A stretch of DNA of 64,000 bases from Streptomyces sp. NBC_01224 (GTDB lineage Bacteria; Actinomycetota; Actinomycetes; Streptomycetales; Streptomycetaceae), in contig NZ_CP108529.1 in assembly GCF_036002945.1 (NCBI RefSeq), forward strand, positions 1,922,001-1,986,000, given 5' to 3'. Both the position numbers and the translations under genes were made by a program. The notes under the pieces are model-generated. The model was not told where the DNA came from, made no database searches, and saw only the letters and a list, made by a program, of their open reading frames with translations. Each line of letters starts with the position of its first letter. Positions within the stretch are counted from its first letter, which is position 1. This document shows, piece after piece, positions 36,025 through 43,072 of the stretch.

Positions 36025-36891
36025 ATGAACGAGATGCGTGCGCGCGAGGTGCTGACCGCTGCCGGACTGTCCGGCGGCGCGGAGTTGCTCGCGCTGGGTG
36101 AGAACGCGGTGTTCGCCGTGGCCGACCTTGTGGTCAAGGTCGGCCGGGACGCCGTGCAGAACCCGGAACTGCGGGAGCGGGCCGAGCGCGAGGTGGCCGT
36201 CGCTCAGTGGCTGGCCGCCTCCGGTGTCCCCGCCGTACGGGTCGCCGAGCCCGGGGCGCGGCTGGTGGAGGGCCACCCGGTGACGCTCTGGCACCGGCTG
36301 CCCGACGCCGTGCGCCCTGCCGAGCCGCGCGATCTCGCCCCGCTGCTCACCCAGGTGCATGCGCTGCCCGCCCCGGAAGGCTTCACGCTGCCGCGCCGTG
36401 AGCTGCTCGGCGGCGTCGAGCGCTGGCTGCGGCTCGCGGGCGACGCGATCGATCCGGCCGACGCCGATTATCTGCGCGGCCGGCGCGACGGCTTCGCGAA
36501 GGCCGCGGCAGCCCTTGCCCCGCACCTGCCGCCGGGCCCCATCCACGGCGACGCGCTCCCCCGCAACGTCCACGTCGGCCCGGACGGGCCGGTGCTGGTC
36601 GATCTTGAGACCTTCTCCACCGATCTACGCGAGCACGATCTGGTGGTCCTCGCACTCTCCCGCGACCGGTACGGCCTGCCCGCCCACGCCTACGACGCGT
36701 TCACCGAAACGTACGGCTGGGACGTACGCACCTGGGAAGGATGCGCGGTTCTGCGCGGCGCCCGCGAGACGGCGAGCTGCGCCTGGGTCGCCCAGCACGC
36801 CCCGTCGAACCCCAAGGCGCTGACGGAATTCCGGCGCAGGGTGGCGTCATTGCGCGAGGACGCCCCCGAGGTGCGCTGGTACCCCTTCTGA
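36025..36891 (+). CDS. aminoglycoside phosphotransferase (APH)-fold kinase
   Basis: A 288-residue protein-kinase-like phosphotransferase. The ATP-binding lysine is in DLVVKVGRD, the catalytic loop is IHGDALPRNVHV and the metal aspartate is in PVLVDLE. The family phosphorylates many small molecules (aminoglycosides, choline, homoserine, sugars); resistance is not implied. ATG 36025 follows TCGGAG. It is divergent from the sugar importer, 125 bases apart, and may share its control region. Confidence 0.85.
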   Translation: MNEMRAREVLTAAGLSGGAELLALGENAVFAVADLVVKVGRDAVQNPELRERAEREVAVAQWLAASGVPAVRVAEPGARLVEGHPVTLWHRLPDAVRPAEPRDLAPLLTQVHALPAPEGFTLPRRELLGGVERWLRLAGDAIDPADADYLRGRRDGFAKAAAALAPHLPPGPIHGDALPRNVHVGPDGPVLVDLETFSTDLREHDLVVLALSRDRYGLPAHAYDAFTETYGWDVRTWEGCAVLRGARETASCAWVAQHAPSNPKALTEFRRRVASLREDAPEVRWYPF

Positions 36892-37135
36892 ACCGCGCTT
36901 CCCGTCGCGCGTAAGTGCTGGATGCGCGCGGGCGGGCGCCCCGCCCGCACCGTCGTGCACCCGGACACCCATACCTCCCCTTCGGTCCGCCGAGCGGTCC
37001 TCACGGGCGTATGCCCTTGCTCGGGCGAGGGTGCGGTACCGAGGCCCGAGGGCGCCTGTCCGGTGCCCAATGACCTTCCGTACCATGCCTCTTGGCCGTA
37101 AGGCCGAACAGGTGTGATTGCAACGGGGGTTGCCC

Positions 37136-37540
37136 ATGGGAGCCGGAGAAGGTGGCGAGCAGACGCTCGCGAGCTCGCCGAGCGACAAGAAGCGCGCGGC
37201 GACGTACATGAACGATCACCAGATACCTGATACCGAGTCGGCCGCCCTCATGGCGTCCGGCGGTGGAGCGGTGCGGGCGCTCTTCCTCGCCCCTACGGCC
37301 CCCGCGAGCCCCCTGCTGAAGCAGGACACCGGACTGCAGGGGCTCTCCGGCTGGGCCTCGGACCAGGGCGTCTCCGACGCGCTGGTCGCGTGGCAGGGAC
37401 AGGCGAACCGGCTGATGGGGCGGTTGCAGCAAGAGCTTGCCGGGCTGAAAGGCGCTCGGAACACGCTCCGGGACCAGGACCTCATCGCCGGCGCTCAGAC
37501 GAACTCCATACGGCTCCCCAGCAGTTTCGACGGGATGTGA
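37136..37540 (+). CDS. WXG100-like small helical protein of a type VII-like cassette
   Basis: A 134-residue mostly helical protein. The central LVAWQGQANRLMGRLQQELA places a W-x-G-like turn between two amphipathic helices, as in ESX/WXG100 substrates. There is no signal peptide. ATG 37136 is followed by a Gly/Ser-rich start; ATG 37208 is an alternative, neither with a clear ribosome site. It directly precedes a second WXG-containing protein, so the two may form a secreted heterodimer. Assignment rests on architecture. Confidence 0.65.
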   Translation: MGAGEGGEQTLASSPSDKKRAATYMNDHQIPDTESAALMASGGGAVRALFLAPTAPASPLLKQDTGLQGLSGWASDQGVSDALVAWQGQANRLMGRLQQELAGLKGARNTLRDQDLIAGAQTNSIRLPSSFDGM

Positions 37541-37551
37541 CGGGCACCGCC

Positions 37552-38862
37552 ATGACGCTGAACTATCACGATGTGGTGACGGCCGACCTGTCTTCCTTCG
37601 CGGATGTCGCGGGGGCCTGGAAGAAGATGGGTGAGCGCTTCGGTGAGCTCAAGATCAACTACGAGAAGCATGTGCAGAGCGTGCTGGGCAACGGGAACTG
37701 GCAGGGGCTCGCCTACGGTGCCCAGCAGCACACCGCCGCGGCGACCGGCTTCGAGTACGGGGCGGCCAAGAGGGAGGCCCTGGCCATCGCCAGCCTTCTC
37801 ACGGATGCGCAGACCGAGCTGACCCGCCTGCAGAAGGCGGTCAAGGACCTGGTCGAGGACGCAGAGAAGAAGGACTACAAGGTCGACGGCTCCGGCAAGG
37901 CGACCTACATCGGGTACGACAAGCTCTCCGAGCAGGAGCGGTACGCCCTCCATCACGACCCCGACTACCCCACGCTGCTGGCCGACGCCCGCGAGAAGGC
38001 TCAGGGCTGGACCGATCAGATAGCCAAGGCGGTCGAGGCCGTCGACGCCGCCGACCAGAGTGTGAAGCGTGCGCTGTCCCGCGCGACGAGCGACGTCTCG
38101 CTGGACGGTATCGGCATCGGCGGGTTCAACACGCAGGCCGAGGGCGATCTGGCGAAGGCCGGTAAGCCCGACCCCAAGCCCGGCAAGAAGGACGGATGGG
38201 TCTCCGAGACCGACTCCGAGGCCTCGGGGCCAGGAGTCGGGGCGGAGGCCAGCGGTCCAAACATCGGGAAGGGGAAGCTGGCTGAGGCCGAGGCGAACGC
38301 CGACCTCGGCCGCGCCAGCGCGGAGGGCACGCTCACCAACGGTCCGCTCAAGCTGGCCGGAGAAGCCGAAGCCTATGCGGGCGCCAAGGGCTCGGCGGCC
38401 GCCGGCATCACCCATGAGGGCGTCCAGGCCGAGGCCGGTGCCTTCGCGGGCGGCGAGGCTTCGGCCAACGGCAGCGCCGACGCCGGCCCCGTCGGGGTGT
38501 ACGGGCGGGCGGAGGCCATGGCGGGCGCCGAGGCCGGTGTCAACGCGGGGGCGGGTCTGGACGGGGTGCAGCTGGGCGCCGAGGCCTTCGCCGGCGCGAA
38601 GGGCGGCGTCGGCGCGGGCGCGGACGTCGGGGGAATCGGCGTGGGTGTCACGGCCGAGGGCTGGGCCGGTCCCGGCGCGGAGGCAAGTCTGAACGCCAGC
38701 AAGGACGCCAACGGCGTCTGGCACTTCGGCCCCAAGGTGGGCATTTCCCCTGCCCTCGGTGGCGCCGTGGGCTTCGAGTTCACCGTCGACCCGGGGAAGG
38801 TCGTCGATACGGTGGGCGATGCAGCGAGCTGGGTGGGTGGCGGGATCGGCAGCCTGTTCTGA
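37552..38862 (+). CDS. large WXG-type protein with Ala/Gly-rich repetitive C-terminal domain
   Basis: A 436-residue protein. Residues 1-185 are helical, with the W-x-G motif in GNGNWQGLAYGAQ near residue 45 and coiled-coil-like helices around LTRLQKAVKDLVEDAEKKD. Residues about 200-420 are an unusual low-complexity domain in which Ala/Gly alternate with polar residues. The unit AEAYAGAKG / AEAFAGAKG recurs about 70 residues apart, suggesting a beta-roll or elongated fibre. No known toxin motif is visible. GTG 37537, overlapping the previous stop by four bases, is an alternative start. It is likely co-translated and co-secreted with the preceding WXG-like protein. Confidence 0.75.
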   Translation: MTLNYHDVVTADLSSFADVAGAWKKMGERFGELKINYEKHVQSVLGNGNWQGLAYGAQQHTAAATGFEYGAAKREALAIASLLTDAQTELTRLQKAVKDLVEDAEKKDYKVDGSGKATYIGYDKLSEQERYALHHDPDYPTLLADAREKAQGWTDQIAKAVEAVDAADQSVKRALSRATSDVSLDGIGIGGFNTQAEGDLAKAGKPDPKPGKKDGWVSETDSEASGPGVGAEASGPNIGKGKLAEAEANADLGRASAEGTLTNGPLKLAGEAEAYAGAKGSAAAGITHEGVQAEAGAFAGGEASANGSADAGPVGVYGRAEAMAGAEAGVNAGAGLDGVQLGAEAFAGAKGGVGAGADVGGIGVGVTAEGWAGPGAEASLNASKDANGVWHFGPKVGISPALGGAVGFEFTVDPGKVVDTVGDAASWVGGGIGSLF

Positions 38863-38920
38863 CACACGCCACCGCGGACCCGCTGCCGTAAGCACACCGT
38901 TGCCGTAAGGAGAGACCGGG

Positions 38921-39418
38921 ATGACCACCACCCTGCCCGTACCGATCGCATTCGAACTGCCGGACGACTGGCGCGCCACACCGCCGGACGGAGTGGGCGC
39001 GACGGGCGCGGCATTCGTCGCACTGCACCCGCATCCGGATGCGGGATTCACCGCGAACATCACGATCGACGGCGAGTTCCGCCCGGACACGGCGACGCTC
39101 CCCGAGATCGCCGACGAGTCGGTGGAGAACCTGCGCCGGTCCGCCGCGTCGGTCGACGTCGCCGAACGCCGCGAGGTCGGTTCCGCGGAGGCACCCGGCC
39201 TCACCCAGACCCTGGCCGTCTCGGCCGTCGCAGGGGGCACCCTCCGCAACCTCGTGCAGTCGCAGGTCTACCTGTCCATGCTGGACGTCACCGATCCGAG
39301 CAGGCGGGCGGTGATCCGTCTGATCCTGACGGTGACCGCGTCCCAGCACCTCGCCGTCCTGGAGGACTTCCGGGACTTCGTGCGCACGGTCCGCCCGGAC
39401 ACCGGCGCGGCTACGTAG
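38921..39418 (+). CDS. LpqN/DUF1795-like (Mog1/PsbP-fold) protein
   Basis: A 165-residue protein beginning PIAFELPDDWRATPPD, followed by FVALHPHPDAGFTANITIDG and a C-terminal helix with LEDFRDFVRTVRP. This pattern matches the Mog1/PsbP-like fold of DUF1795/LpqN proteins, several of which sit beside type VII genes in actinobacteria. No signal peptide is seen. AAGGAGAG lies six bases before ATG 38921. It follows the WXG protein by 58 bases and is probably in the same operon. Confidence 0.75.
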   Translation: MTTTLPVPIAFELPDDWRATPPDGVGATGAAFVALHPHPDAGFTANITIDGEFRPDTATLPEIADESVENLRRSAASVDVAERREVGSAEAPGLTQTLAVSAVAGGTLRNLVQSQVYLSMLDVTDPSRRAVIRLILTVTASQHLAVLEDFRDFVRTVRPDTGAAT

Positions 39419-39442
39419 GCCGTCCCGCCGGAACGGCCCTTC

Positions 39443-39472
39443 TTGCACCGCCAATCCGACCCCTCATAGGTT
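39443..39472 (+). promoter_or_regulatory. consensus-like promoter for a leaderless gene
   Basis: TTGCAC (39443-39448) and TAGGTT (39467-39472) are separated by 18 bases, and the ATG of the next gene starts seven bases after the -10 box. Spacing is exactly that of leaderless Streptomyces promoters. Confidence 0.65.
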
Positions 39473-39478
39473 GACCTC

Positions 39479-39991
39479 ATGGGATTCTTCGACATGCTGA
39501 CCGGAACCAAGCACCCCGAGGACGGGGTCGTGCCACGCTCAGCCGAGGAGTTGCGGGCAGCCCTGCTCAGCCTCAACCGGCCGGATGTCCCGTACATCAT
39601 CAGCGACGGCGCAGCGCATGACGCCGATCTGGTGGCGGAGTGGCGGATCGCCGAGCCCGCCTGGCAGACCTTCTTCATCGGGTCTCAGCTGACGCACGCC
39701 CTCCGGATCCGGATGCGCCTGGTCGAGGAGGTCCCTGAGGTGCGTGCCGTCGAGGAGCAGTGGGAGGTCACCCGCGTCGGGAATCCTCCGCGGCTCCAGA
39801 CTTCGGCGGAGTACGCGCGCGGCGCGGGCAGGACCGTCTCCCGCCGCTGGACGCTCCAACGCGGAGAGAACGGCCGCCTCGAAGCGACGGAGACATTCAG
39901 CTTCGACAGCGCGCAGTTGACCAACCCCCTGCGAAACGCCGCCCTCGAGTCGGGCTGGACCTGGCGCGGAGTGATCTTCGGTAAGTTGTGA
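39479..39991 (+). CDS. conserved-type hypothetical protein (170 aa)
   Basis: I do not recognise a family. The protein is soluble, with an N-terminal MGFFDMLTGTK, a region FYVVPXISDG-like (PYIISDGAAHDADLVAEWR) and many beta-strand-like segments, ending WTWRGVIFGKL. It could be an alpha+beta domain binding a partner. There is no ribosome site; a leaderless promoter lies immediately upstream, so it is transcribed independently of the preceding genes. Codon use is normal. Confidence 0.75.
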   Translation: MGFFDMLTGTKHPEDGVVPRSAEELRAALLSLNRPDVPYIISDGAAHDADLVAEWRIAEPAWQTFFIGSQLTHALRIRMRLVEEVPEVRAVEEQWEVTRVGNPPRLQTSAEYARGAGRTVSRRWTLQRGENGRLEATETFSFDSAQLTNPLRNAALESGWTWRGVIFGKL

Positions 39992-40188
39992 GGTCTGCGG
40001 GACCACGACTCGCCGCCCACCCCGCGGCCTCCCCCGCCTTCCGCGGGGACGCCCTCCCCGACCGAGGTCGGCCCGGCATGTTCCCGCCTGCTGCCGGAGG
40101 TGGGCCGACCGCCTTCCGGCGGCATCCGCGGAACACGGTCCCACGTATGCTTCCGGCGACTGCTTTGATCATTCGGAATGGAGCACCC

Positions 40189-40542
40189 ATGACCATAGCC
40201 CGCTCGACCGCAGCGAAGTGGAGCCTCTCGGCCGTGGCCGCCGGCGCGCTGCTCGTCGGCTGCTCGGCGTCGGTCAGCGCCGGCAAGTCCGAGCCGAAGC
40301 TGTCCTCGGACAAGCTGGCCGCCTCGCTCGCCGACAAGCTCGCCTCCACGACGGGCCAGCCGAAGCCGGACATCACGTGCCCGGAGGACCTCGCCGGGAA
40401 GGTCGGCACCGAAACCCGGTGCACGCTCACCTCGAACGACGGCAGCACCCTGGGCGTGACGGTCACCGTCACCTCCGTCGACGGAAAGCAGATCCACTAC
40501 GACTTCAAGGCCGACGAGACGGCTTCGCCGGCTCCGAACTGA
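40189..40542 (+). CDS. DUF4333-family lipoprotein
   Basis: A 117-residue exported lipoprotein with lipobox LLVGC (Cys25) and a DUF4333-type domain (DITCPEDLAGKVGTETRCTLT with the paired cysteines, and a final beta-hairpin HYDFKADE). The function of the family is unknown; members are abundant on actinobacterial surfaces. GGAG lies five bases before ATG 40189. It closes the type VII-like neighbourhood. Confidence 0.85.
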   Translation: MTIARSTAAKWSLSAVAAGALLVGCSASVSAGKSEPKLSSDKLAASLADKLASTTGQPKPDITCPEDLAGKVGTETRCTLTSNDGSTLGVTVTVTSVDGKQIHYDFKADETASPAPN

Positions 40543-40566
40543 CACCCCTCGCCCGTCGGATCACCC

Positions 40567-41295
40567 TCAACCGCCTGCGGGCTCCCGCCTCCGGGGGATG
40601 AGCGGCCAGGCCGGTTCGACGACCGCAGCCGGATCCGCGGTGCGCCGGAGGTAGGCCTGCAGGGAGAGCGACTGCTCGGCCGCCGCGCGCATCTGAAGAC
40701 CGTGCAGGTCCTCCAACGGCATCACTCCGACGGGCTGGTACTTCTCCCCCATACGTCGCACCACGCGGGCAGCGGCCACGGCGTCCGCCCTCGCGTCATG
40801 CGCGTCGTCGAGCGACACCCCGTAGTGGGCACACAGCGCGTGGAGGGCTCGCTTCCCCTTCCGGTACTTGTCGACATGCTTGTCGATCACCAACGGATCG
40901 ATGACGGGCGAAGGTGCGTTGCCCAGCCGCTCGTTGAGCGACTCGACCGCGTACCGCCGACACTCTCGGTCGAGCAGGGACAGGTCGTAGCGGGCGTTCA
41001 TCACCACCAGCGGCGTCCCTGAGCGCAGCCCGTCGGCGACGGCCCGTGTGATCTCCTCGACCGCGGAGGCGGCCGGCGCCCCGTGCTCGCGGGCACGTTC
41101 CGTCGAGATGCCGTGGATCGCCGATGCCTGCTCGGGTATGGCCACACCGGGATTCAGCAGCCAGGTCCGCTCCTGCGACACTGATCCGTCCGCCTCCAGC
41201 CGGACGACCGCCGCAGTCACGATGCGGTCGGTCTCGACATCCGTCCCCGTGGTCTCCAGGTCGAACGCCATCAACGGCCCGCTGATCCAGCTCAT
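40567..41295 (-). CDS. DnaQ-like (DEDD) 3'-5' exonuclease domain protein
   Basis: A 242-residue exonuclease. The DEDD residues are visible: D and E in MAFDLETTGTD (Exo I), D in VVMNARYDLSLLDRE (Exo II) and H/D in DDAHDARADAVAAARVV (Exo III, DEDDh type). The C-terminal 40 residues are an extra tail. ATG 41295 overlaps by four bases (ATGA) the end of a 37-residue ORF resembling its own N-terminus. It may act in DNA repair or RNA turnover; there is no polymerase subunit nearby. Confidence 0.92.
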   Translation of the reverse strand: MSWISGPLMAFDLETTGTDVETDRIVTAAVVRLEADGSVSQERTWLLNPGVAIPEQASAIHGISTERAREHGAPAASAVEEITRAVADGLRSGTPLVVMNARYDLSLLDRECRRYAVESLNERLGNAPSPVIDPLVIDKHVDKYRKGKRALHALCAHYGVSLDDAHDARADAVAAARVVRRMGEKYQPVGVMPLEDLHGLQMRAAAEQSLSLQAYLRRTADPAAVVEPAWPLIPRRREPAGG

Positions 41296-41405
41296 CGGAC
41301 TGCCCCCGCCCCGACGACCGCGGCGGTGGCGGTCTGGGCCTCCAGCGGGTCCGTGCCGGTCTCCTCCAGGCCGAAGCCGACCGGGCGCTCCTGGTGCCAG
41401 CTCAT
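41292..41405 (-). CDS. 37-aa degenerate copy of a DnaQ exonuclease N-terminus, translationally coupled to the exonuclease
   Basis: The ORF reads MSWHQERPVGFGLEETGTDP, then a TATAAVV strand, and stops at the exonuclease start. Compared with the neighbour (MSWISGPLMAFDLETTGTD) and with the usual family start (MSWH-LLVGFDLETTGTDP), it is the first ~35 residues of a DnaQ exonuclease with the catalytic aspartate changed to glycine. It has the best ribosome site in the area (AAGGAG, seven bases before ATG 41405). It is probably a duplication remnant retained as a translated leader. Confidence 0.7.
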   Translation of the reverse strand: MSWHQERPVGFGLEETGTDPLEAQTATAAVVGAGAVR

Positions 41406-41483
41406 CCCGTAACTCCTTCTGTGGTGCGTTCCCCCAAGTGATGACCACCTTCGCATGCACCACTGACAACGCCGTGAGGGGCG

Positions 41484-42716
41484 TCAGGAGACGGGCCGGG
41501 AGTCCGTCCACACGGACTCGAATTCCTCGCGGTACGTCTCGAACAGCCCGTGCTCGTTGTCCTGACCCGCCCGGACCACCGCGCGCCCACCGCCCCGCAA
41601 CACCAGCACGGGCGCCTCCATGCCGCGTGCGCGCCGCAGATACGGCTGGACGACCCCGACCGCGTCCGCCCCGTCGCCGTCCACCAGATAGGCCGTGAAG
41701 CGCGGCGTCTCGTCGAAGACATGGATCTCGAAGGCGCCCGGATCGCGGAGCTTGGAGCGGACCCGGCGCATATGGAGGATGTTCATCTCCACCGAGCGGC
41801 TCAGCTCGCCCTTCTTGAGACCCAGCTCCCGCTCCCGGCGCTTGACCGCGCTGCTCGCCGGGTTGATGAAGAGCAGCCGGACCCGGCAGCCCGACTCGGC
41901 GAGCCGGATCAGCCTGCGGCCGGAGAAGTTCTGCACGAGCAGGTTGAGTCCTATGCCGATCGCGTCGAGCCGGCGCGAACCCCCGAAGAGATCCTCGGCG
42001 GGCAGCTGGCGCTGGAGCCGCACCCGGTCGGAGTGGACGGAGACCACGTCCGCGTACCGGTCGCCGACCAGCTCCTCGACGGCGTCGACCGGGAGCCGGT
42101 CGGCCGACGGGACCGCGGCGCCGCTGCCCAGGATCTCCAGGAGCCGGGCCGAGGCGCGCTCGGCCTGGGCGAGGACCGCCTCGTTCAGGGCGCGGTTGCG
42201 GGAGACCACGTTGCGGGCGACCTCCAGCTCGTCGAGCGCCAGTTCCACCTCGCGCCGGTCGTCGAAGTACGGCTCGAAGCACGGCCAGTGCTGGACCATC
42301 AGCTCACGCAGCTGCGGCAGCGTGAGGAAGCTGAGAACGTTGTCGTCGGCCGGGTCCAGCAAATAGCCCTTGCGGCGGGAGACCTCGCGTACGGCGACGG
42401 CGCGCTGCACCCACTCCTGCCCGGCGGGTCCGGCGGCGGCCACCACCCAGTCCTCGCCGTGGACCGGCTCGTAGATGGGCCGGAGCACCGCGGCGACCAC
42501 GGCGCGCAGCCGCTGCTCCACGAGATTCAGCCAAATATAGGCACGCCCGGCCCGCTGGGCGCGCGTGCGCACCTCGCTCCAGGCGTCCGCTCCCCAGTCC
42601 AGTTCCGCGCCGATCTCCATGGGCTGCGCAAGTGAGACCGCCCCGGGCGGGGCATCGGTTGAGTCCCCCTCGTGACCTGTGTCACCTGGGGGCAGCTCGA
42701 ACCCTCCCGAGCTCAC
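41484..42716 (-). CDS. SAV2148-type HEPN-domain protein
   Basis: A 410-residue soluble protein recognised as the conserved streptomycete SAV2148 type. The N-terminal half is helical, with LNLVEQRLRAVVAAVLRPIY and R-PIYEPV-H, an Rx6H arrangement compatible with a HEPN nuclease motif. The C-terminal half (about 240-400) contains a phospholipase-D-like or Rossmann-like core, GCRVRLLFINPASSAVKRRE and FEIHVFDETPRFTAYLVDG. GTG 42716 has GGAAGG upstream. Its neighbour is a DnaQ exonuclease. A nucleic-acid-related function is suggested, not shown. Confidence 0.8.
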   Translation of the reverse strand: MSSGGFELPPGDTGHEGDSTDAPPGAVSLAQPMEIGAELDWGADAWSEVRTRAQRAGRAYIWLNLVEQRLRAVVAAVLRPIYEPVHGEDWVVAAAGPAGQEWVQRAVAVREVSRRKGYLLDPADDNVLSFLTLPQLRELMVQHWPCFEPYFDDRREVELALDELEVARNVVSRNRALNEAVLAQAERASARLLEILGSGAAVPSADRLPVDAVEELVGDRYADVVSVHSDRVRLQRQLPAEDLFGGSRRLDAIGIGLNLLVQNFSGRRLIRLAESGCRVRLLFINPASSAVKRRERELGLKKGELSRSVEMNILHMRRVRSKLRDPGAFEIHVFDETPRFTAYLVDGDGADAVGVVQPYLRRARGMEAPVLVLRGGGRAVVRAGQDNEHGLFETYREEFESVWTDSRPVS

Positions 42717-43072
42717 CCGCGCACCGCCTTCCACTCCCCCACCAACGATCAAGGAAGGGTACTCCGCGAGCGGGAGCCGGTGCAGCCGGATGCACAGGCT
42801 GCTTCCTCAACTCCCCTATGACACACGCACGTTCTTCACGGCAAGATCTGCCGTAGTGAGCGGATTCATAGTGATTAAGCACCCCATCCGGGGCCCTGTA
42901 CCGGGCCTGCGACCGGCTCAGGTCCCCGGATCCCGGATCCGGGCGACACGGAGAGGCCCGATGTTGACCGGACCGCGCGACGTCCTAGGTAGCCGCACCT
43001 CTTTCGGGGAAGATCTGGCTCAAGCAGCCCGCAAGCCCCAGGCACCCGGATCAGAAGTGGAAGAGTCAACCT
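42717..43072. promoter_or_regulatory. 356-base divergent control region between the HEPN gene and glgX, with two dyads
   Basis: No supported gene lies here. ACGGCA-AGATC-TGCCGT forms a 17-bp dyad at 42838-42854 next to an AT-richer GGATTCATAGTGATTAAG stretch that could hold a promoter. A 19-bp near-perfect palindrome CCCGGATCC-C-GGATCCGGG lies at 42925-42943. Both are candidate operators for glgX. Confidence 0.45.

Noticed and set aside
36025..36891. The APH-fold kinase as an aminoglycoside resistance gene
   Set aside because: The catalytic motifs are shared by many small-molecule kinases and nothing specific to known resistance enzymes is visible.
42925..42943. The GGATCC-rich palindrome as an insertion-sequence end
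   Set aside because: There is no transposase, no matching second end and no target duplication. It is better treated as a possible operator.
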